Source: Paenibacillus sp. XY044 (lineage in GTDB: Bacteria; Bacillota; Bacilli; Paenibacillales; Paenibacillaceae). Taken from it: a DNA stretch of 64,000 bases. Below, in pieces: positions 16,306 through 25,801 of the stretch. The notes beneath the pieces were generated by a model. It saw nothing but the letters and a program-made list of their open reading frames with translations, searched no databases and had not been told where the DNA came from. Where the stretch lies: contig NZ_NQMO01000007.1 of assembly GCF_002257645.1 (NCBI RefSeq), forward strand, positions 124,001 through 188,000, in the 5' to 3' direction. The position numbers were made by a program, and so were the translations under genes. Position 1 is the stretch's first letter. Every line of letters starts with the position of its first letter.

Positions 16306-16815
16306 TTACTTTCCTTGGCGTTTATTTTCTTCGCTCTGACGGATGATTTCGTCAACGACGTGCTCGATCGGCGCGGTGGCGTCGATTATAATTCCGTTTT
16401 TCGGAATGTCTTCTTTCGTTTGGTGCAATCGCGCAATGAGTTTCCGTTCTGTTTTCTTTCCACCCCACTCATTTTCCGGTCGCTCGTCAAGCCGCCGGTT
16501 CAATGTGTCAAGGTCGACATCGAGGACAAACACGCCGTCAAATAGATCTATGAATTTCGAAAAGTTCCTAGAACCACCGCAAAAAAATGTAACTGCCTCA
16601 TCCTGGTTGGCGACCAAAGCTTTTACTTTATCTACATGCCAAATGTGGTGCTCGTGCGCGACGCCATCCGTCCGTGTACCCGTTTCCGGATCGCCTTGAT
16701 AAGCCAATTCACGGTCACCATGTATGGCATGGTAGCCGCGCCGCTGCAATTCTTTGCAGACCGAAGTTTTGCCGGTGCCGGACACGCCTTCAATCAGATA
16801 ATTCCTAATGCCCAT
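16306..16815 (-). CDS. P-loop nucleoside/shikimate-kinase-like ATPase
   Basis: A 169-residue P-loop protein with Walker A GVSGTGKTS near residue 11 and the acceptor-binding HGDRELAYQGD segment near 38. A Walker-B-like FVLDVDLDTLNRRL near 108 is followed by a lid with Arg residues (RLDERPENEWGGKKTER). It looks like a small-molecule or nucleoside kinase of the AAA_17/AAA_18 group; the substrate is unknown. ATG 16815 is selected because GGAGGG lies seven bases upstream; eight earlier codons in frame include that site. Confidence 0.75.
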   Translation of the reverse strand: MGIRNYLIEGVSGTGKTSVCKELQRRGYHAIHGDRELAYQGDPETGTRTDGVAHEHHIWHVDKVKALVANQDEAVTFFCGGSRNFSKFIDLFDGVFVLDVDLDTLNRRLDERPENEWGGKKTERKLIARLHQTKEDIPKNGIIIDATAPIEHVVDEIIRQSEENKRQGK

Positions 16816-16900
16816 GGCTAGACCCTCCTTCTTCCCCACTTTTTAATTGTTGTTGGTTCTTTTAATTTTCGGTATACCCTATAAATATCGTCCTTAAGAA

Positions 16901-16987
16901 CAGCCCGTTAACGTAGTGAAGCTGCCGATGCTGATCGGCAGCTAATTCCTGATCGTTTATTTAACTAAACTTTCTCAGTTAGTTCAA
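16901..16987. repeat. Intergenic repeat unit A
   Basis: CAGCCCGTTAACGTAGTGA, then hairpin AGCTGCCGAT / ATCGGCAGCT (16920-16943), then AACTAAACTTTCTCAGTTAG with perfect AACTA/TAGTT arms. It closely parallels the unit at 35791-35877 and sits at the stop of the GNAT gene. Confidence 0.7.
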
Positions 16988-16998
16988 AACCAATTACG

Positions 16999-17469
16999 CT
17001 ATAAAAATGACATATATACACCCTTACCTTCTATTAACTTAAATCCTAATTGCTTGTACAAAGTACGAGCTGGGACATTATCATCATCTGTTTCTAGCTG
17101 TAATCTTGTTGCTTTGTTTGAAATAGCTAATTTAGTGGCATGCTCCATTAGCTTCCTAGCTACGCCCTTATTTCTATGCTTCTCTGATGAGTATAAAGCC
17201 TCTATACGTAATACTGGGTAGCCTTTGCTTATTGAGAAGCTCCAGGAAAGGACGATGAACCCAATATACTCATGATCTTGCTTGGCCAAATAACAATGAG
17301 CTGAGCTGTCTTTAGTAAAACGATATAGTATTTGTTCACATTGTTTTAGCTGCTTTGGTGATAACTCTGATTCGTCCACTCTATTCGAAGTAGAATTTAT
17401 GTAGCCAGCTATCAAACCTTTAACTTGAGAAATGTGAGATTCGTTAAGAGGTATGATTGCTATTTCCAA
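16999..17469 (-). CDS. GNAT family N-acetyltransferase
   Basis: A 156-residue GNAT enzyme. Motif A is RIEALYSSEKHRNKGVARKL near residue 90, with the R-x-x-G-x-A loop; the C-terminal DNVPARTLYKQLGFKLIEG is the usual motif B. The TTG at 17469 is chosen as start because GGGAGGG lies six bases before it, and ten upstream codons are only an extension through the binding site. AT-rich codon use contrasts with the carbohydrate genes to the right. The acceptor substrate is unknown. Confidence 0.83.
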   Translation of the reverse strand: MEIAIIPLNESHISQVKGLIAGYINSTSNRVDESELSPKQLKQCEQILYRFTKDSSAHCYLAKQDHEYIGFIVLSWSFSISKGYPVLRIEALYSSEKHRNKGVARKLMEHATKLAISNKATRLQLETDDDNVPARTLYKQLGFKLIEGKGVYMSFL

Positions 17470-17597
17470 TAAAAACCCTCCCATCAAAATTAATATCATT
17501 CATTGGTGCCATTAAAATCCGAACGTGTTATCGGATGTCAAAGCCTTCCTCGGGTTTGCATCCTAAAATAAATTGTTTCCCTTTTGTTGAATAATTT

Positions 17598-18206
17598 CTA
17601 AATATCTACTTCTGCATCTATAAAGTATCGTTCTTTTACTCCGTTCACAACTTTGAAAGCTTCATCCATAACTCTTCGCTCCCATTCGGGGTCGTTCCAC
17701 CAGTTATCACGTTGCCCTACAGATCGATTATCTGGACACCATATCAGCTCGATCCACGGAGGCATAAAAGTTCTACACATTAAAATACATCTGCGCATGT
17801 GTCCTGGAGAACTAACAAGCAGCAAGCGTTTTATTTTATGTAAACCAAATTTACGTTCTAAAACTAAAAGAGAGCAAATGATATTTTCCAGTGTATTGTT
17901 GGATTCAGATTCAATAATTGTTCTATCTTCTGGCACACCTAATTCAAGTGCTTTATTGCGTAACATAACTGCTTCAGAAACACTATGTTGACCGTATTTA
18001 TCCCCTCCAGTAAATAATATATAGGGCGCTCTTCCCTTATTAAATAATTCAACCGCCTTCTCTGTACGTTCCATATATGTTCCACCAAATACAAAAACAC
18101 AATCCCCTGTATTATTACCTTTGTCTAGTTCAATGTTCTTACCATACAAGAGATTAGTTATCTGCTCACGATTCAACGTGTTTAGAGAAATTTCTGATAT
18201 CAACAT
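17598..18206 (-). CDS. YdcF-family (DUF218) protein
   Basis: A 202-residue protein with the DUF218 core: VFVFGGTYMERTEKAVELF near residue 38, ILFTGGDK, the ESESNNTLENI segment and LLVSSPGHMRR. In E. coli, YdcF binds S-adenosylmethionine and other relatives act in envelope metabolism, but the biochemical role is not settled. There is no membrane segment, so it is cytoplasmic. ATG 18206 follows GGAGG by six bases; 11 in-frame codons upstream lack support. Confidence 0.82.
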   Translation of the reverse strand: MLISEISLNTLNREQITNLLYGKNIELDKGNNTGDCVFVFGGTYMERTEKAVELFNKGRAPYILFTGGDKYGQHSVSEAVMLRNKALELGVPEDRTIIESESNNTLENIICSLLVLERKFGLHKIKRLLLVSSPGHMRRCILMCRTFMPPWIELIWCPDNRSVGQRDNWWNDPEWERRVMDEAFKVVNGVKERYFIDAEVDI

Positions 18207-18322
18207 ATAAGTCCTCCATAATGACTGATTAGACGCCATAAATTCTTTTCGTTGATTCCGACAACGTCTTATTCACGAAATCCGTAATCAATTCCATATA
18301 TAGGGTATTCGCGGAAACCTTT

Positions 18323-18556
18323 GAACTATCCTACCCGTTAGCTTAATTACCTGATTTTGTAGTAACGTTTTAAGCGCCACCTCGTAATTGTTAATTCTTA
18401 ATCAACTACGGTTAACCATATATGTTCTTGCCATTTTTGGCTAAAGATATATGTTCTTGTCCCTCGAATTTTAGTGACAAGAACATATATCTTTAAAACA
18501 AAAAAAGCCGCAGCTGCGCGGCTATGAAGCGTATATGTTCTTGTCATCTTACATCC
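18323..18556 (-). repeat. Repeat element B, full-length copy
   Basis: It opens with tag AACTATCCTACCCGTTAGCTT, then TTTTGTAGTAACGTTTTAAG, three ATATGTTCTTG motifs and one inverted GACAAGAACATATAT. It carries the GC stem AGCCGC/GCGGCT followed on the minus strand by TTTTTTTGTTTT. It lies just beyond the M20 gene stop at 18628 and serves as a terminator for the hydantoinase operon. The other full copy is 40474-40710. It fills most of the gap from 18207 to 18627. Confidence 0.75.
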
Positions 18557-18627
18557 CCCCCTGCTCCTAGCAAGGGGAGAAGATATTTGGATTATGTGCA
18601 CTTTTTTACTTGGATAACTTATGATCA

Positions 18628-19806
18628 CTAGAGCTGCTGCCATTTATCCACCATCAACAACAGTAGTTTGAGCCCTGTATCCATCCCATCCTCGTCCACG
18701 TTAAAACGCGGCGTATGATGTGGGTAATGACTTTCTTTCGCTTCGTTACTTGATCCAATATAAATAAATGCACCAGGAACATGCTGCTGGTAAGCGGAGA
18801 AATCTTCGGCACCCAGCACGGGCTTCATCTCCTGTACCCGCTGTTCCCCGAAGAAATTTCTCGCAACCCCTCTTACGAGGTCCACCAACTTCTTATCATT
18901 TATTAGTGGGAAGTACCCGTATTGATAATCCAAAGTACACACAGCACCATGCGCCTTTCCAACACCTTCAATTATTTGACGAATCATGCCTGGCATGAAG
19001 TTGCGAACCTCCTGATCAAAGGCTCGGAAGGTACCATGGATCTTTAGTTCCTCGGGAAATGAATTATATGAAGTTCCGCCATGAATTTGGGTCAGCGAGA
19101 GGACGGCATGATCCAGAGGGTCCAGACGGCGGGCGACAATATGTTGCAGATTGGTAATCAACTGGGCTGATACAGAGATTACGTCCACCGCCTGATGCGG
19201 ATAGGCCGCATGCCCCCCCCTCCCGCGAACCGTAATCTCAAAGGCATCATTTCCGGCCATCGCTGGACCGTCAATGACACCGATCTGGCCTGTGGGTATC
19301 CAGGAGACGAGGTGAAGGCCATAGATGGCGTCCACGCCCTCGAGTACGCCCGCCTCTACCAGCTGCTGTGCACCTCCCGGAACCTGTTCTTCAGCATGCT
19401 GAAATATAAAGCGGACTTCACCTGCGATCTCATCCTTCCGGCTGGATAAGATCTTGGCCGCCCCAAGCAGCATGGCAGCATGACTGTCATGACCGCATGC
19501 ATGACTGATGCCAGGATGCTGTGACACGAACTCAAACTCGTTCTCCTCCTGAATCGGCAACGCATCGATATCGGCACGCAGCGCCAACGTTTGGCCAGGC
19601 CGGGTTCCAATCAGGCGGGCCATCACACTAGTTGGTGTTGGACGTGACAGCTCCAGATTCCCGAAGGAAGACAGCTGCTGTTCGATGAAAGCCGATGTTT
19701 CAACCTCCTGAAATGATACTTCCGGAAAACGGTGAAAATGCCGGCGCCACGCGACGACCTGTTCCTGCAGGGCCTCCGCCTGCTCCATCCATGTTGCAAT
19801 AGTCAT
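18628..19806 (-). CDS. M20-family metallo-amidohydrolase
   Basis: A 392-residue M20D-type peptidase/amidohydrolase. Metal ligands are visible: CGHDSHAAML near residue 100, HAEEQVPGGA near 136 and the late YPHHTPRFNVDEDG. The dimerisation (lid) domain lies at about 180-290. Relatives remove acyl groups from N-acyl amino acids or act as aminobenzoyl-glutamate or N-carbamoyl hydrolases. As last gene of the hydantoinase-ABC operon it plausibly hydrolyses the linear product of ring opening. GGGGG lies ahead of the ATG. Element B behind it provides the terminator. Confidence 0.88.
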   Translation of the reverse strand: MTIATWMEQAEALQEQVVAWRRHFHRFPEVSFQEVETSAFIEQQLSSFGNLELSRPTPTSVMARLIGTRPGQTLALRADIDALPIQEENEFEFVSQHPGISHACGHDSHAAMLLGAAKILSSRKDEIAGEVRFIFQHAEEQVPGGAQQLVEAGVLEGVDAIYGLHLVSWIPTGQIGVIDGPAMAGNDAFEITVRGRGGHAAYPHQAVDVISVSAQLITNLQHIVARRLDPLDHAVLSLTQIHGGTSYNSFPEELKIHGTFRAFDQEVRNFMPGMIRQIIEGVGKAHGAVCTLDYQYGYFPLINDKKLVDLVRGVARNFFGEQRVQEMKPVLGAEDFSAYQQHVPGAFIYIGSSNEAKESHYPHHTPRFNVDEDGMDTGLKLLLLMVDKWQQL

Positions 19807-19901
19807 TCATATTCCCCCTGTTCTATTCAGAGAGGCCAGGCTCACGTTTCACCGTTAACCTGGCCTAGACATATTTGCTGCATACTTTGTAAGTTCTGTT
19901 T

Positions 19902-20732
19902 TCACATCACTTTGGTTAGACCCACCGACTTGTCTATGATGATCAAAGCGATCACCGCTACGGCGATAAACAAGACGGAAATTGCGTTCACCGACGGGTC
20001 AAACGTCTGATCAATATAGCTAAAAATGCGAACAGGTATGGTAATATTGCCCGGTGAAGATACAAACATGCTGACCGATACTTCACCGAAGGACTCCACG
20101 ATCGAGAAAACCGTACCGGCGATCATGCCTGGTTTGATCAACGGGAGAGTCACTCTCAGGAATGTCGTCCATCTTCCTGCCCCAAGGCTCATCGATGCCG
20201 ATTCAAGCTTCGGATCCAGTCCGGTCACACTGACACTGACGACTCGGATGACATAGGGAAAGGCTACAACGATGTGTCCAATAACCAAACCGGTCAGGGA
20301 ATTTATAATTCCCAAGCTGGTAAACTCATACAGAAGTGCGATCCCGAGTACGACTTGCGGAATCATTAATGGCGACAGCATCAAGGACTGAATCGCTTCC
20401 CGCCCCCTGAACTTTAACCGTCCCAGGCCATAGGCTGCTGCTGTTCCAAGCAACACGGTAAGCGGAGTCACAATAACCAGAAGGATGAGGCTGACACGCA
20501 GCGCATCCCACCAGTCACTATTCTGGAATACAGCTGTGAACCAGCGCACAGACAAGGCTTGCGGCGGGAAGGTAGGATACTCAGTCGGACTAAATGCAGA
20601 AAGAACGATAACAAGGATCGGCGAGATCAGGAACAGATACACCAGAATACCTGCTATCCATATGAGTGTAGTCAGGGCAGAAAACTTGCGTCCCCTGCGC
20701 ACTTTACCTCGATTGGCGGTTGGATCAGTCAT
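19902..20732 (-). CDS. ABC importer permease, PotC-like
   Basis: A 276-residue inner-membrane permease with six hydrophobic segments. The EAA loop reads ESASMSLGAGRWTTFLRVTL near residue 177, which contacts the ATPase. It belongs to the spermidine/putrescine (PotC) branch. The start overlaps the end of the PotB-like gene by eight bases, typical of coupled permease genes. Together with genes 20725-23804 it forms one transporter; the substrate is suggested by the operon to be a cyclic amide or amino-acid derivative rather than a polyamine. Confidence 0.88.
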   Translation of the reverse strand: MTDPTANRGKVRRGRKFSALTTLIWIAGILVYLFLISPILVIVLSAFSPTEYPTFPPQALSVRWFTAVFQNSDWWDALRVSLILLVIVTPLTVLLGTAAAYGLGRLKFRGREAIQSLMLSPLMIPQVVLGIALLYEFTSLGIINSLTGLVIGHIVVAFPYVIRVVSVSVTGLDPKLESASMSLGAGRWTTFLRVTLPLIKPGMIAGTVFSIVESFGEVSVSMFVSSPGNITIPVRIFSYIDQTFDPSVNAISVLFIAVAVIALIIIDKSVGLTKVM

Positions 20733-21603
20733 GAAATCTCGCCTCCCATCTCTTAGATATCCAGCTAATCACTCCAACCACAATGCCTACCAGCGCCAGC
20801 AGTGTGATGGCTAGTGCAGCTGCAAAGGGCATGTTGAAGACCTGCACCGCCTGCTGATAGATGGACAGTGGCAGCAGCGGCTGCAGACGCCCGCCCACGA
20901 GCAAGGGCGTGATATAGCTGCCTGCTGCAAGGGAGAACACGATTGCTGCGCCGGAGAGCATGCCTGGAAGCGTAAGTGGGAACGTAACCTGCAAGAAGGT
21001 CCGAACCCGGCCGACTCCAAGGCTCATCGACGCTTCACGCAGCTTAGGTTGAATCTCACCCATCGATGTGGCGATCGGCAGAACGGCAAACGGCAGCATG
21101 ACCTGAACATACGCAATAACGACGGCCTTCATGCTCCACAGTATGGATAAGGGCTCATCGATCAAATGCAGTTTGAGCAGCACCTCGTTCAAGAGACCGT
21201 TCTGGGCGAGAATGACGATCCAAGCAAACGTACGAATGACTACACTCGTCAGCAGCGGTGAGATCAGCAGAATATAAAAGAAGGTCCGCAATCCCTTATT
21301 CGACGTCCTTACGAGTAGATAAGCAGCCGGGTAGGCTGCTATAAGCACAATTACAGTCGTCAGCGCCGCCACTCCAAGTGTGGAGCGGATCGTCGTGAGA
21401 TATGACGATGTGGTAAATACCTGAACATAATTTTTAATGCTGTACGTAGGCAGTACATTCAACAAACTGTCAACCTCACGAAAACTGAGCACAATCAGCA
21501 TGATAAAAGGAACTACCAGGAAAGCCAGCAGGAACAGCAGGGACGGCGAGAGCATAAGCCAATAAAAAGATTGCGTTCGTCTCACAGCGGATTGGCGAGC
21601 CAT
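20725..21603 (-). CDS. ABC importer permease, PotB-like
   Basis: A 292-residue permease. After a basic N-terminus (MARQSAVRRTQ) come six membrane helices; the EAA loop is REASMSLGVGRVRTFLQVTF near residue 190. It pairs with the PotC-like permease, which overlaps its 3' end by eight bases, and starts four bases after the stop of the ATPase gene. Confidence 0.88.
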   Translation of the reverse strand: MARQSAVRRTQSFYWLMLSPSLLFLLAFLVVPFIMLIVLSFREVDSLLNVLPTYSIKNYVQVFTTSSYLTTIRSTLGVAALTTVIVLIAAYPAAYLLVRTSNKGLRTFFYILLISPLLTSVVIRTFAWIVILAQNGLLNEVLLKLHLIDEPLSILWSMKAVVIAYVQVMLPFAVLPIATSMGEIQPKLREASMSLGVGRVRTFLQVTFPLTLPGMLSGAAIVFSLAAGSYITPLLVGGRLQPLLPLSIYQQAVQVFNMPFAAALAITLLALVGIVVGVISWISKRWEARFHD

Positions 21604-21606
21604 ACG

Positions 21607-22695
21607 CTACACTCCTTCCTGTGGGAGGGCGATTACATCCTGGGCTTCCCAGAATAATTCGCAGCGGTCACCAACGGACGGAAGTGACGGGAATGCCGGA
21701 TCAGAAGCAACAACCTGCAACTCGCCTTTGCCGGCCAGCTGAACCTTTAATCGGATCTGGTCTCCGGCATACCCTACATGAGAAATAACGCCCGGAGTCC
21801 AATTGGATTCTCTTGCCGGACCAGGTGTCATGGAGATCTTGATCCGTTCCGGTCGCAGCATGTACATGCCGGCCCGATCAGCTTCAGCAGACTCCACGAT
21901 GAGCGGAGCGCCCGAGGCCGTCTCATATTCCTTCGCGATACGCCGGCTAGGCACTACCGGATCTGCCATCGTCTGAATCAGGTTCACCTGACCTATAAAA
22001 TCAGCAACAAACCGATTGGCCGGACGACGGTATACTTCCAGAGGTGTACCGACCTGCTGCAGTTCGCCTTGGCCCAGAATTCCGATCCGGTCCGAGAGGC
22101 TGAGTGCCTCCTCCTGGTCATGAGTAACGAGAACGGTGGTCACGCCGGTTCGCTGCTGAATCATTCGGAGCTCGGTCTGCATCTCCTTACGCAGCTTGGC
22201 ATCCAAGTTACTGAGCGGCTCGTCAAGCAGCAGAACGGATGGCTCAATGGCAAGAGCACGAGCAATCGCGACCCGCTGACGTTGACCGCCACTCAGCTGA
22301 TGAGGACGACGCTTGGCCACGGACGAGAGCTGGACCAGAGCCAACACTTCTTCCACACGTCCTATGATCTCCTTTCTCGACTGCTTGCGAACCTTCAGTC
22401 CATAAGCCACGTTATCGAAGACAGTCAAATGCGGAAAAAGTGCATAATCCTGAAATACAATGCCAAGTCCCCTGCGGTACGGCGGCAGACCGGTGACATC
22501 ATTATCCCCGATCAGAATACGGCCGGTCGTCGGATCAAGAAAACCGGCAATCATATTAAGCAGCGTTGTTTTACCACATCCGCTTGGACCCAGCAGAGAG
22601 AAGAACTCTCCCTGCCGAACCTCCAACTGGACCTGCTGCAATGCGATAAAATCACCAAACTGGCGGCTTACATCATCAATATGGATACGGCTCAT
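21607..22695 (-). CDS. ABC importer ATPase, PotA-like
   Basis: A 362-residue ATP-binding subunit. It has Walker A GPSGCGKTT near residue 35, signature LSGGQRQRVAIARAL near 132 and Walker B SVLLLDEPLSNLDAKL, followed by VTHDQEEALSLSDRI. A C-terminal TOBE domain (about 270-360) is typical of importers of the PotA/FbpC/UgpC type. The true start is the ATG at 22695, which overlaps the stop of the binding-protein gene as ATGA; nine upstream codons lie inside that gene. Confidence 0.9.
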   Translation of the reverse strand: MSRIHIDDVSRQFGDFIALQQVQLEVRQGEFFSLLGPSGCGKTTLLNMIAGFLDPTTGRILIGDNDVTGLPPYRRGLGIVFQDYALFPHLTVFDNVAYGLKVRKQSRKEIIGRVEEVLALVQLSSVAKRRPHQLSGGQRQRVAIARALAIEPSVLLLDEPLSNLDAKLRKEMQTELRMIQQRTGVTTVLVTHDQEEALSLSDRIGILGQGELQQVGTPLEVYRRPANRFVADFIGQVNLIQTMADPVVPSRRIAKEYETASGAPLIVESAEADRAGMYMLRPERIKISMTPGPARESNWTPGVISHVGYAGDQIRLKVQLAGKGELQVVASDPAFPSLPSVGDRCELFWEAQDVIALPQEGV

Positions 22696-23804
22696 TTGCC
22701 CCCACCCAGTGCTTGGGTCCACCGGTCAGTCCATTCTGCCAATTTAGGGGTAGCTGTTGCATAGTCAACCCAGGTCAGCTTCTTGTAAGCTTCCTCACCA
22801 ACCTGAACTCTTTGTTTCAATGTGTCGCTGTACTGTACGTTTTTATTAGTCATGCCATAGAGCGAAAGGTCCGAGAACGCCTTTTGTGTATCCGGGCTGG
22901 ACAGGTAATCCACCAGCTTGTAAGCATTAGCGAGGTTTTTGCTGCCCTTTGGAATAGCCCAGCTTGCTACTGCAGCAACCGGACCGTCTTCAGGGTAAAC
23001 AAAGCCCACATCAAGACCGGAATCCTGCATCGCAAACGCTCGGCCATCCCAGAACGGCACGAGCCATGCATCCCCACGCTCAAGCAGCGTCTGGATGGAA
23101 CCGGAATTATCCGGGAATGCCACGGCATTCTGCTTCAAGTCAGCCAACTTGGTGAACGCTTTGTCCACATCCGCGGCATTGCTTTCCTGGCCGCCAAGTG
23201 CATGTACCAGACCGGAGAAAAACTGCAGGCCGGCAGAATAGGTTGGTGAAGAAACAGCCACATGGCCTTGAAACTCAGGATTCCAAAGGTCCGTCCACTT
23301 GGTTGGAGGTGTCTTCACCAGATCCTTGCGATAAACAATTCCCAGCTGTCCCATGCTGAAGCCGGCTGCATAAATATTGCCGTCTTTCGTAAAGCGGTCT
23401 TCTACCGATGGATAAAGATCGGCAAGATTCGGTACATTCTTTGTATCCAGCGGTTGGAGAAGGTTTGCGCCTGCAGCGCGCTGAATCGTATCAGGTTGAA
23501 GAATGAGAACATCATAGGGAGCATTTTTTCCATTGCCCGCTTTTAATTTGGGATACCATTCGGCATCTGTTCCTGTTACAACCTCTACGTCAATGCCAGT
23601 TTCTTTTTCGAATTTATCCAAAGCAGCCTGACGGATATTTTTCTCCCAGTCTCCGCCAGATACGCCGATAACCACCTTATTTGTTTTAGGAAGCTCTCCG
23701 CTAGCTGCCCCTTCCGTATTGCTGGCCTGTCCGCCGCATGCTGAAACAATAAGAGTCAGGCTGAGCAGCAAGGCACCAAATGCAAATTTCTTTTTCTTTG
23801 TCAT
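22692..23804 (-). CDS. Solute-binding lipoprotein, PotD/PotF-like
   Basis: A 370-residue extracellular binding protein. The N-terminus MTKKKKFAFGALLLSL is a lipoprotein signal peptide with lipobox VSAC, so it is lipid-anchored outside the membrane. The mature part has the bacterial substrate-binding fold 1 layout (KVVIGVSGGDWEKNIRQ start, LIVDYLSSPDTQKAF-like end). ATG 23804 is preferred since GGTGG precedes it; 17 upstream codons overlap the HyuB gene. It determines the specificity of the importer encoded downstream. Confidence 0.88.
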   Translation of the reverse strand: MTKKKKFAFGALLLSLTLIVSACGGQASNTEGAASGELPKTNKVVIGVSGGDWEKNIRQAALDKFEKETGIDVEVVTGTDAEWYPKLKAGNGKNAPYDVLILQPDTIQRAAGANLLQPLDTKNVPNLADLYPSVEDRFTKDGNIYAAGFSMGQLGIVYRKDLVKTPPTKWTDLWNPEFQGHVAVSSPTYSAGLQFFSGLVHALGGQESNAADVDKAFTKLADLKQNAVAFPDNSGSIQTLLERGDAWLVPFWDGRAFAMQDSGLDVGFVYPEDGPVAAVASWAIPKGSKNLANAYKLVDYLSSPDTQKAFSDLSLYGMTNKNVQYSDTLKQRVQVGEEAYKKLTWVDYATATPKLAEWTDRWTQALGGGK

Positions 23805-23836
23805 GTTCGTTGACCACCTTATATCCTTAGTGTTTT

Positions 23837-25801
23837 CTATACCAATTCTGTCCACAATGCATCAATGGCAGCTTCATTCAGCGGTTCGCCCTTTATTCGT
23901 GCATCAGCAAGCTCATGCACAAGCTGCTTGCGTGCCGCACGTTGAGTTGGCGGCAGCTGTTGAAGCAGTCGGGCTAAGCGGTCACTCGCTTCCGATGTCC
24001 ACACTTGTTCATAGGCCGTACGTGCACGGCCGAAATCCCAGAATTCAGCCTGCACAGGATGTTCTGCTCTAATCCGGTCAGTATGTTCTTGATTTAAGGT
24101 CAGCTTACCGTCCACCGGCACAAGCACAACACCATACAGCTGTTCAGCTTCGTGAAGGCCGAGCAGACCTGAGCGGACCTCCGCCAGCACCTCTTCCGGG
24201 CTTCGTTCGAATGGATTGCCCCATCCACCGCCACCTGGAGAATGAATGCTGACAATATCACCCGGTTTCGGATGAAGCACGCTGATCTTCGGCAGGTTTT
24301 GTTCGTCTTCACGTCCGGGATTCAACTGAACTTTGCCCAGAGAACCTGCACGTCCGCCGTTCAAGCCCCAAGGATGGAAGCGGAGACGCTCCATTCCGCG
24401 AGCGGTCACGATCGAGCTTTCCTCTATAATTTCAAAGTCGAGACGAATCGCGTGACCGCCGCGATGAAGTCCTGGTCCTGCTGTATTTTCGAGCAGCTCG
24501 TATTTATGGACAAGCACCTGGATATGCTGCTCCAGGCTTTCAATCGGCGTATTCCGCAGGAATCCGGAGGCATGGTCGATACCGTCCGCGCCATCCATTT
24601 TGCTCTGGCCGCCGCCTCCGCCGCCCATAGGCTGCACAACGGCCATGTTTCGCGTCCCGTTCTGTGCATCCGGTGTCGACAGCACAACGATGGCCGACTG
24701 CCCTGCGCCAGCTGCCGGAATGCCGTGAGGAATCGCTTTGGCCAATGCCCCCAGCACCGCATTATAGAGCCTCATGGTAATGGTATGACGAACACCAACT
24801 GCAGCCGGATACACTGGATTAACCAGCGTTCCCGCAGGTGCGACCACCGAGATCGGGCGGGTAATTCCGCCATTGACCGGAATATACGGATCCGAGCTGA
24901 TAATATAGTTGATCAGTCCCTGGAACAGGAAGGAGTGCTTCTTGCCGTTCGTGACCAGGTTAAAAGCTGTTCTTACTTGGGGATCCGAATTGGAAAAGTC
25001 CAGTGTGATCTCCCCGCTGCTGACTGTCACCGCGACAGCAAGCCGAATCGGCGTATCCGAGAGCATGTCGTCATCCAGATAATCGGCAAACTCATACGTG
25101 CCGTCAGGAATCCGGTCGATGACTTTGCGGGAACGAAGCTCTCCCTGTTCCATAAGATCTTCCATGCTGTCTTTGACGGCCTGTACGCCGAATTTTTCCA
25201 CCATGCTAAGCATTCGCTGCTCTGCTGTGTTGACTGCGGCTACCATGGCATTAAAATCCCCCAGGTTCAGCTGCGGCGAACGGCTGTTGGCGTTCAGGAA
25301 CGTATGCACATCCGCGTTCGGTTCTCCACGCTTGTATAGCTTGACCGGCGGAATGCGCAAACCCTCCTGATGAATATCCGTCGCTTCAGGCGAAATGCTG
25401 GATGGAACCAGCCCGCCGACGTCACTGCAGTGTACAAAAGCCCAAGCGTAGGAGATCAGCTCACCATTCACAAAAATGGGCTTGAACACATGAACGTCAG
25501 GAAGGTGGGTGGCCAAGCCGTCTGTCGAATAAGGCTCATTCGTGATAATAATGTCTCCCGGCTCCAGCGGATGACAGGCTTCGGCTGCCCGTTTCAGACT
25601 AAGTCCCAGGAAGATCGTAACCCCTACTGTTTTAGGATAGACAAAAAATTCACCGTCCGGCGTAGCCAATGCCGTTGCAAAGTCCGCCGACTCCTTCACG
25701 AAGGTTGTGAATGAAGTGCGCTCAATGACATGCCCCATACCCGCAGCAATGGCATTGTAATAACTGCGCATTATCTCTAAAGTTGCCGGATCTGTCTTCA
25801 T
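23837..25801 (-). CDS. hyuB: Hydantoinase B / oxoprolinase beta-type subunit
   Basis: A 654-residue HyuB-family protein. Recognisable segments are MRSYYNAIAAGMGHVIERTS at the N-terminus, ITNEPYSTDGLATHLPDV near residue 82, the Gly-rich MGGGGGGQSKMDGADG near 395 and SPGGGGWGNPFERSPEEV near 525. With HyuA it forms the ATP-dependent ring-opening hydrolase acting on hydantoins, 5-oxoproline or N-methylhydantoin; the exact substrate cannot be read from the sequence. Its start overlaps the HyuA stop by four bases (ATGA). The stop lies 32 bases before the binding-protein start. Confidence 0.9.
   Translation of the reverse strand: MKTDPATLEIMRSYYNAIAAGMGHVIERTSFTTFVKESADFATALATPDGEFFVYPKTVGVTIFLGLSLKRAAEACHPLEPGDIIITNEPYSTDGLATHLPDVHVFKPIFVNGELISYAWAFVHCSDVGGLVPSSISPEATDIHQEGLRIPPVKLYKRGEPNADVHTFLNANSRSPQLNLGDFNAMVAAVNTAEQRMLSMVEKFGVQAVKDSMEDLMEQGELRSRKVIDRIPDGTYEFADYLDDDMLSDTPIRLAVAVTVSSGEITLDFSNSDPQVRTAFNLVTNGKKHSFLFQGLINYIISSDPYIPVNGGITRPISVVAPAGTLVNPVYPAAVGVRHTITMRLYNAVLGALAKAIPHGIPAAGAGQSAIVVLSTPDAQNGTRNMAVVQPMGGGGGGQSKMDGADGIDHASGFLRNTPIESLEQHIQVLVHKYELLENTAGPGLHRGGHAIRLDFEIIEESSIVTARGMERLRFHPWGLNGGRAGSLGKVQLNPGREDEQNLPKISVLHPKPGDIVSIHSPGGGGWGNPFERSPEEVLAEVRSGLLGLHEAEQLYGVVLVPVDGKLTLNQEHTDRIRAEHPVQAEFWDFGRARTAYEQVWTSEASDRLARLLQQLPPTQRAARKQLVHELADARIKGEPLNEAAIDALWTELV

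Noticed and set aside
18420..18545. Repeated ATATGTTCTTG motifs as a possible CRISPR array
   Set aside because: Spacing is irregular, one copy is inverted and the same arrangement recurs at 40474-40710; it is a repeat element, not an array.
21778..22764. Plus-strand ORF of 328 codons
   Set aside because: Antisense to the PotA-like ATPase; composition without domain signatures.
24242..25339. Plus-strand ORF of 365 codons
   Set aside because: Antisense to HyuB; no binding site, no motifs, unusual Cys/His/Arg-rich composition.
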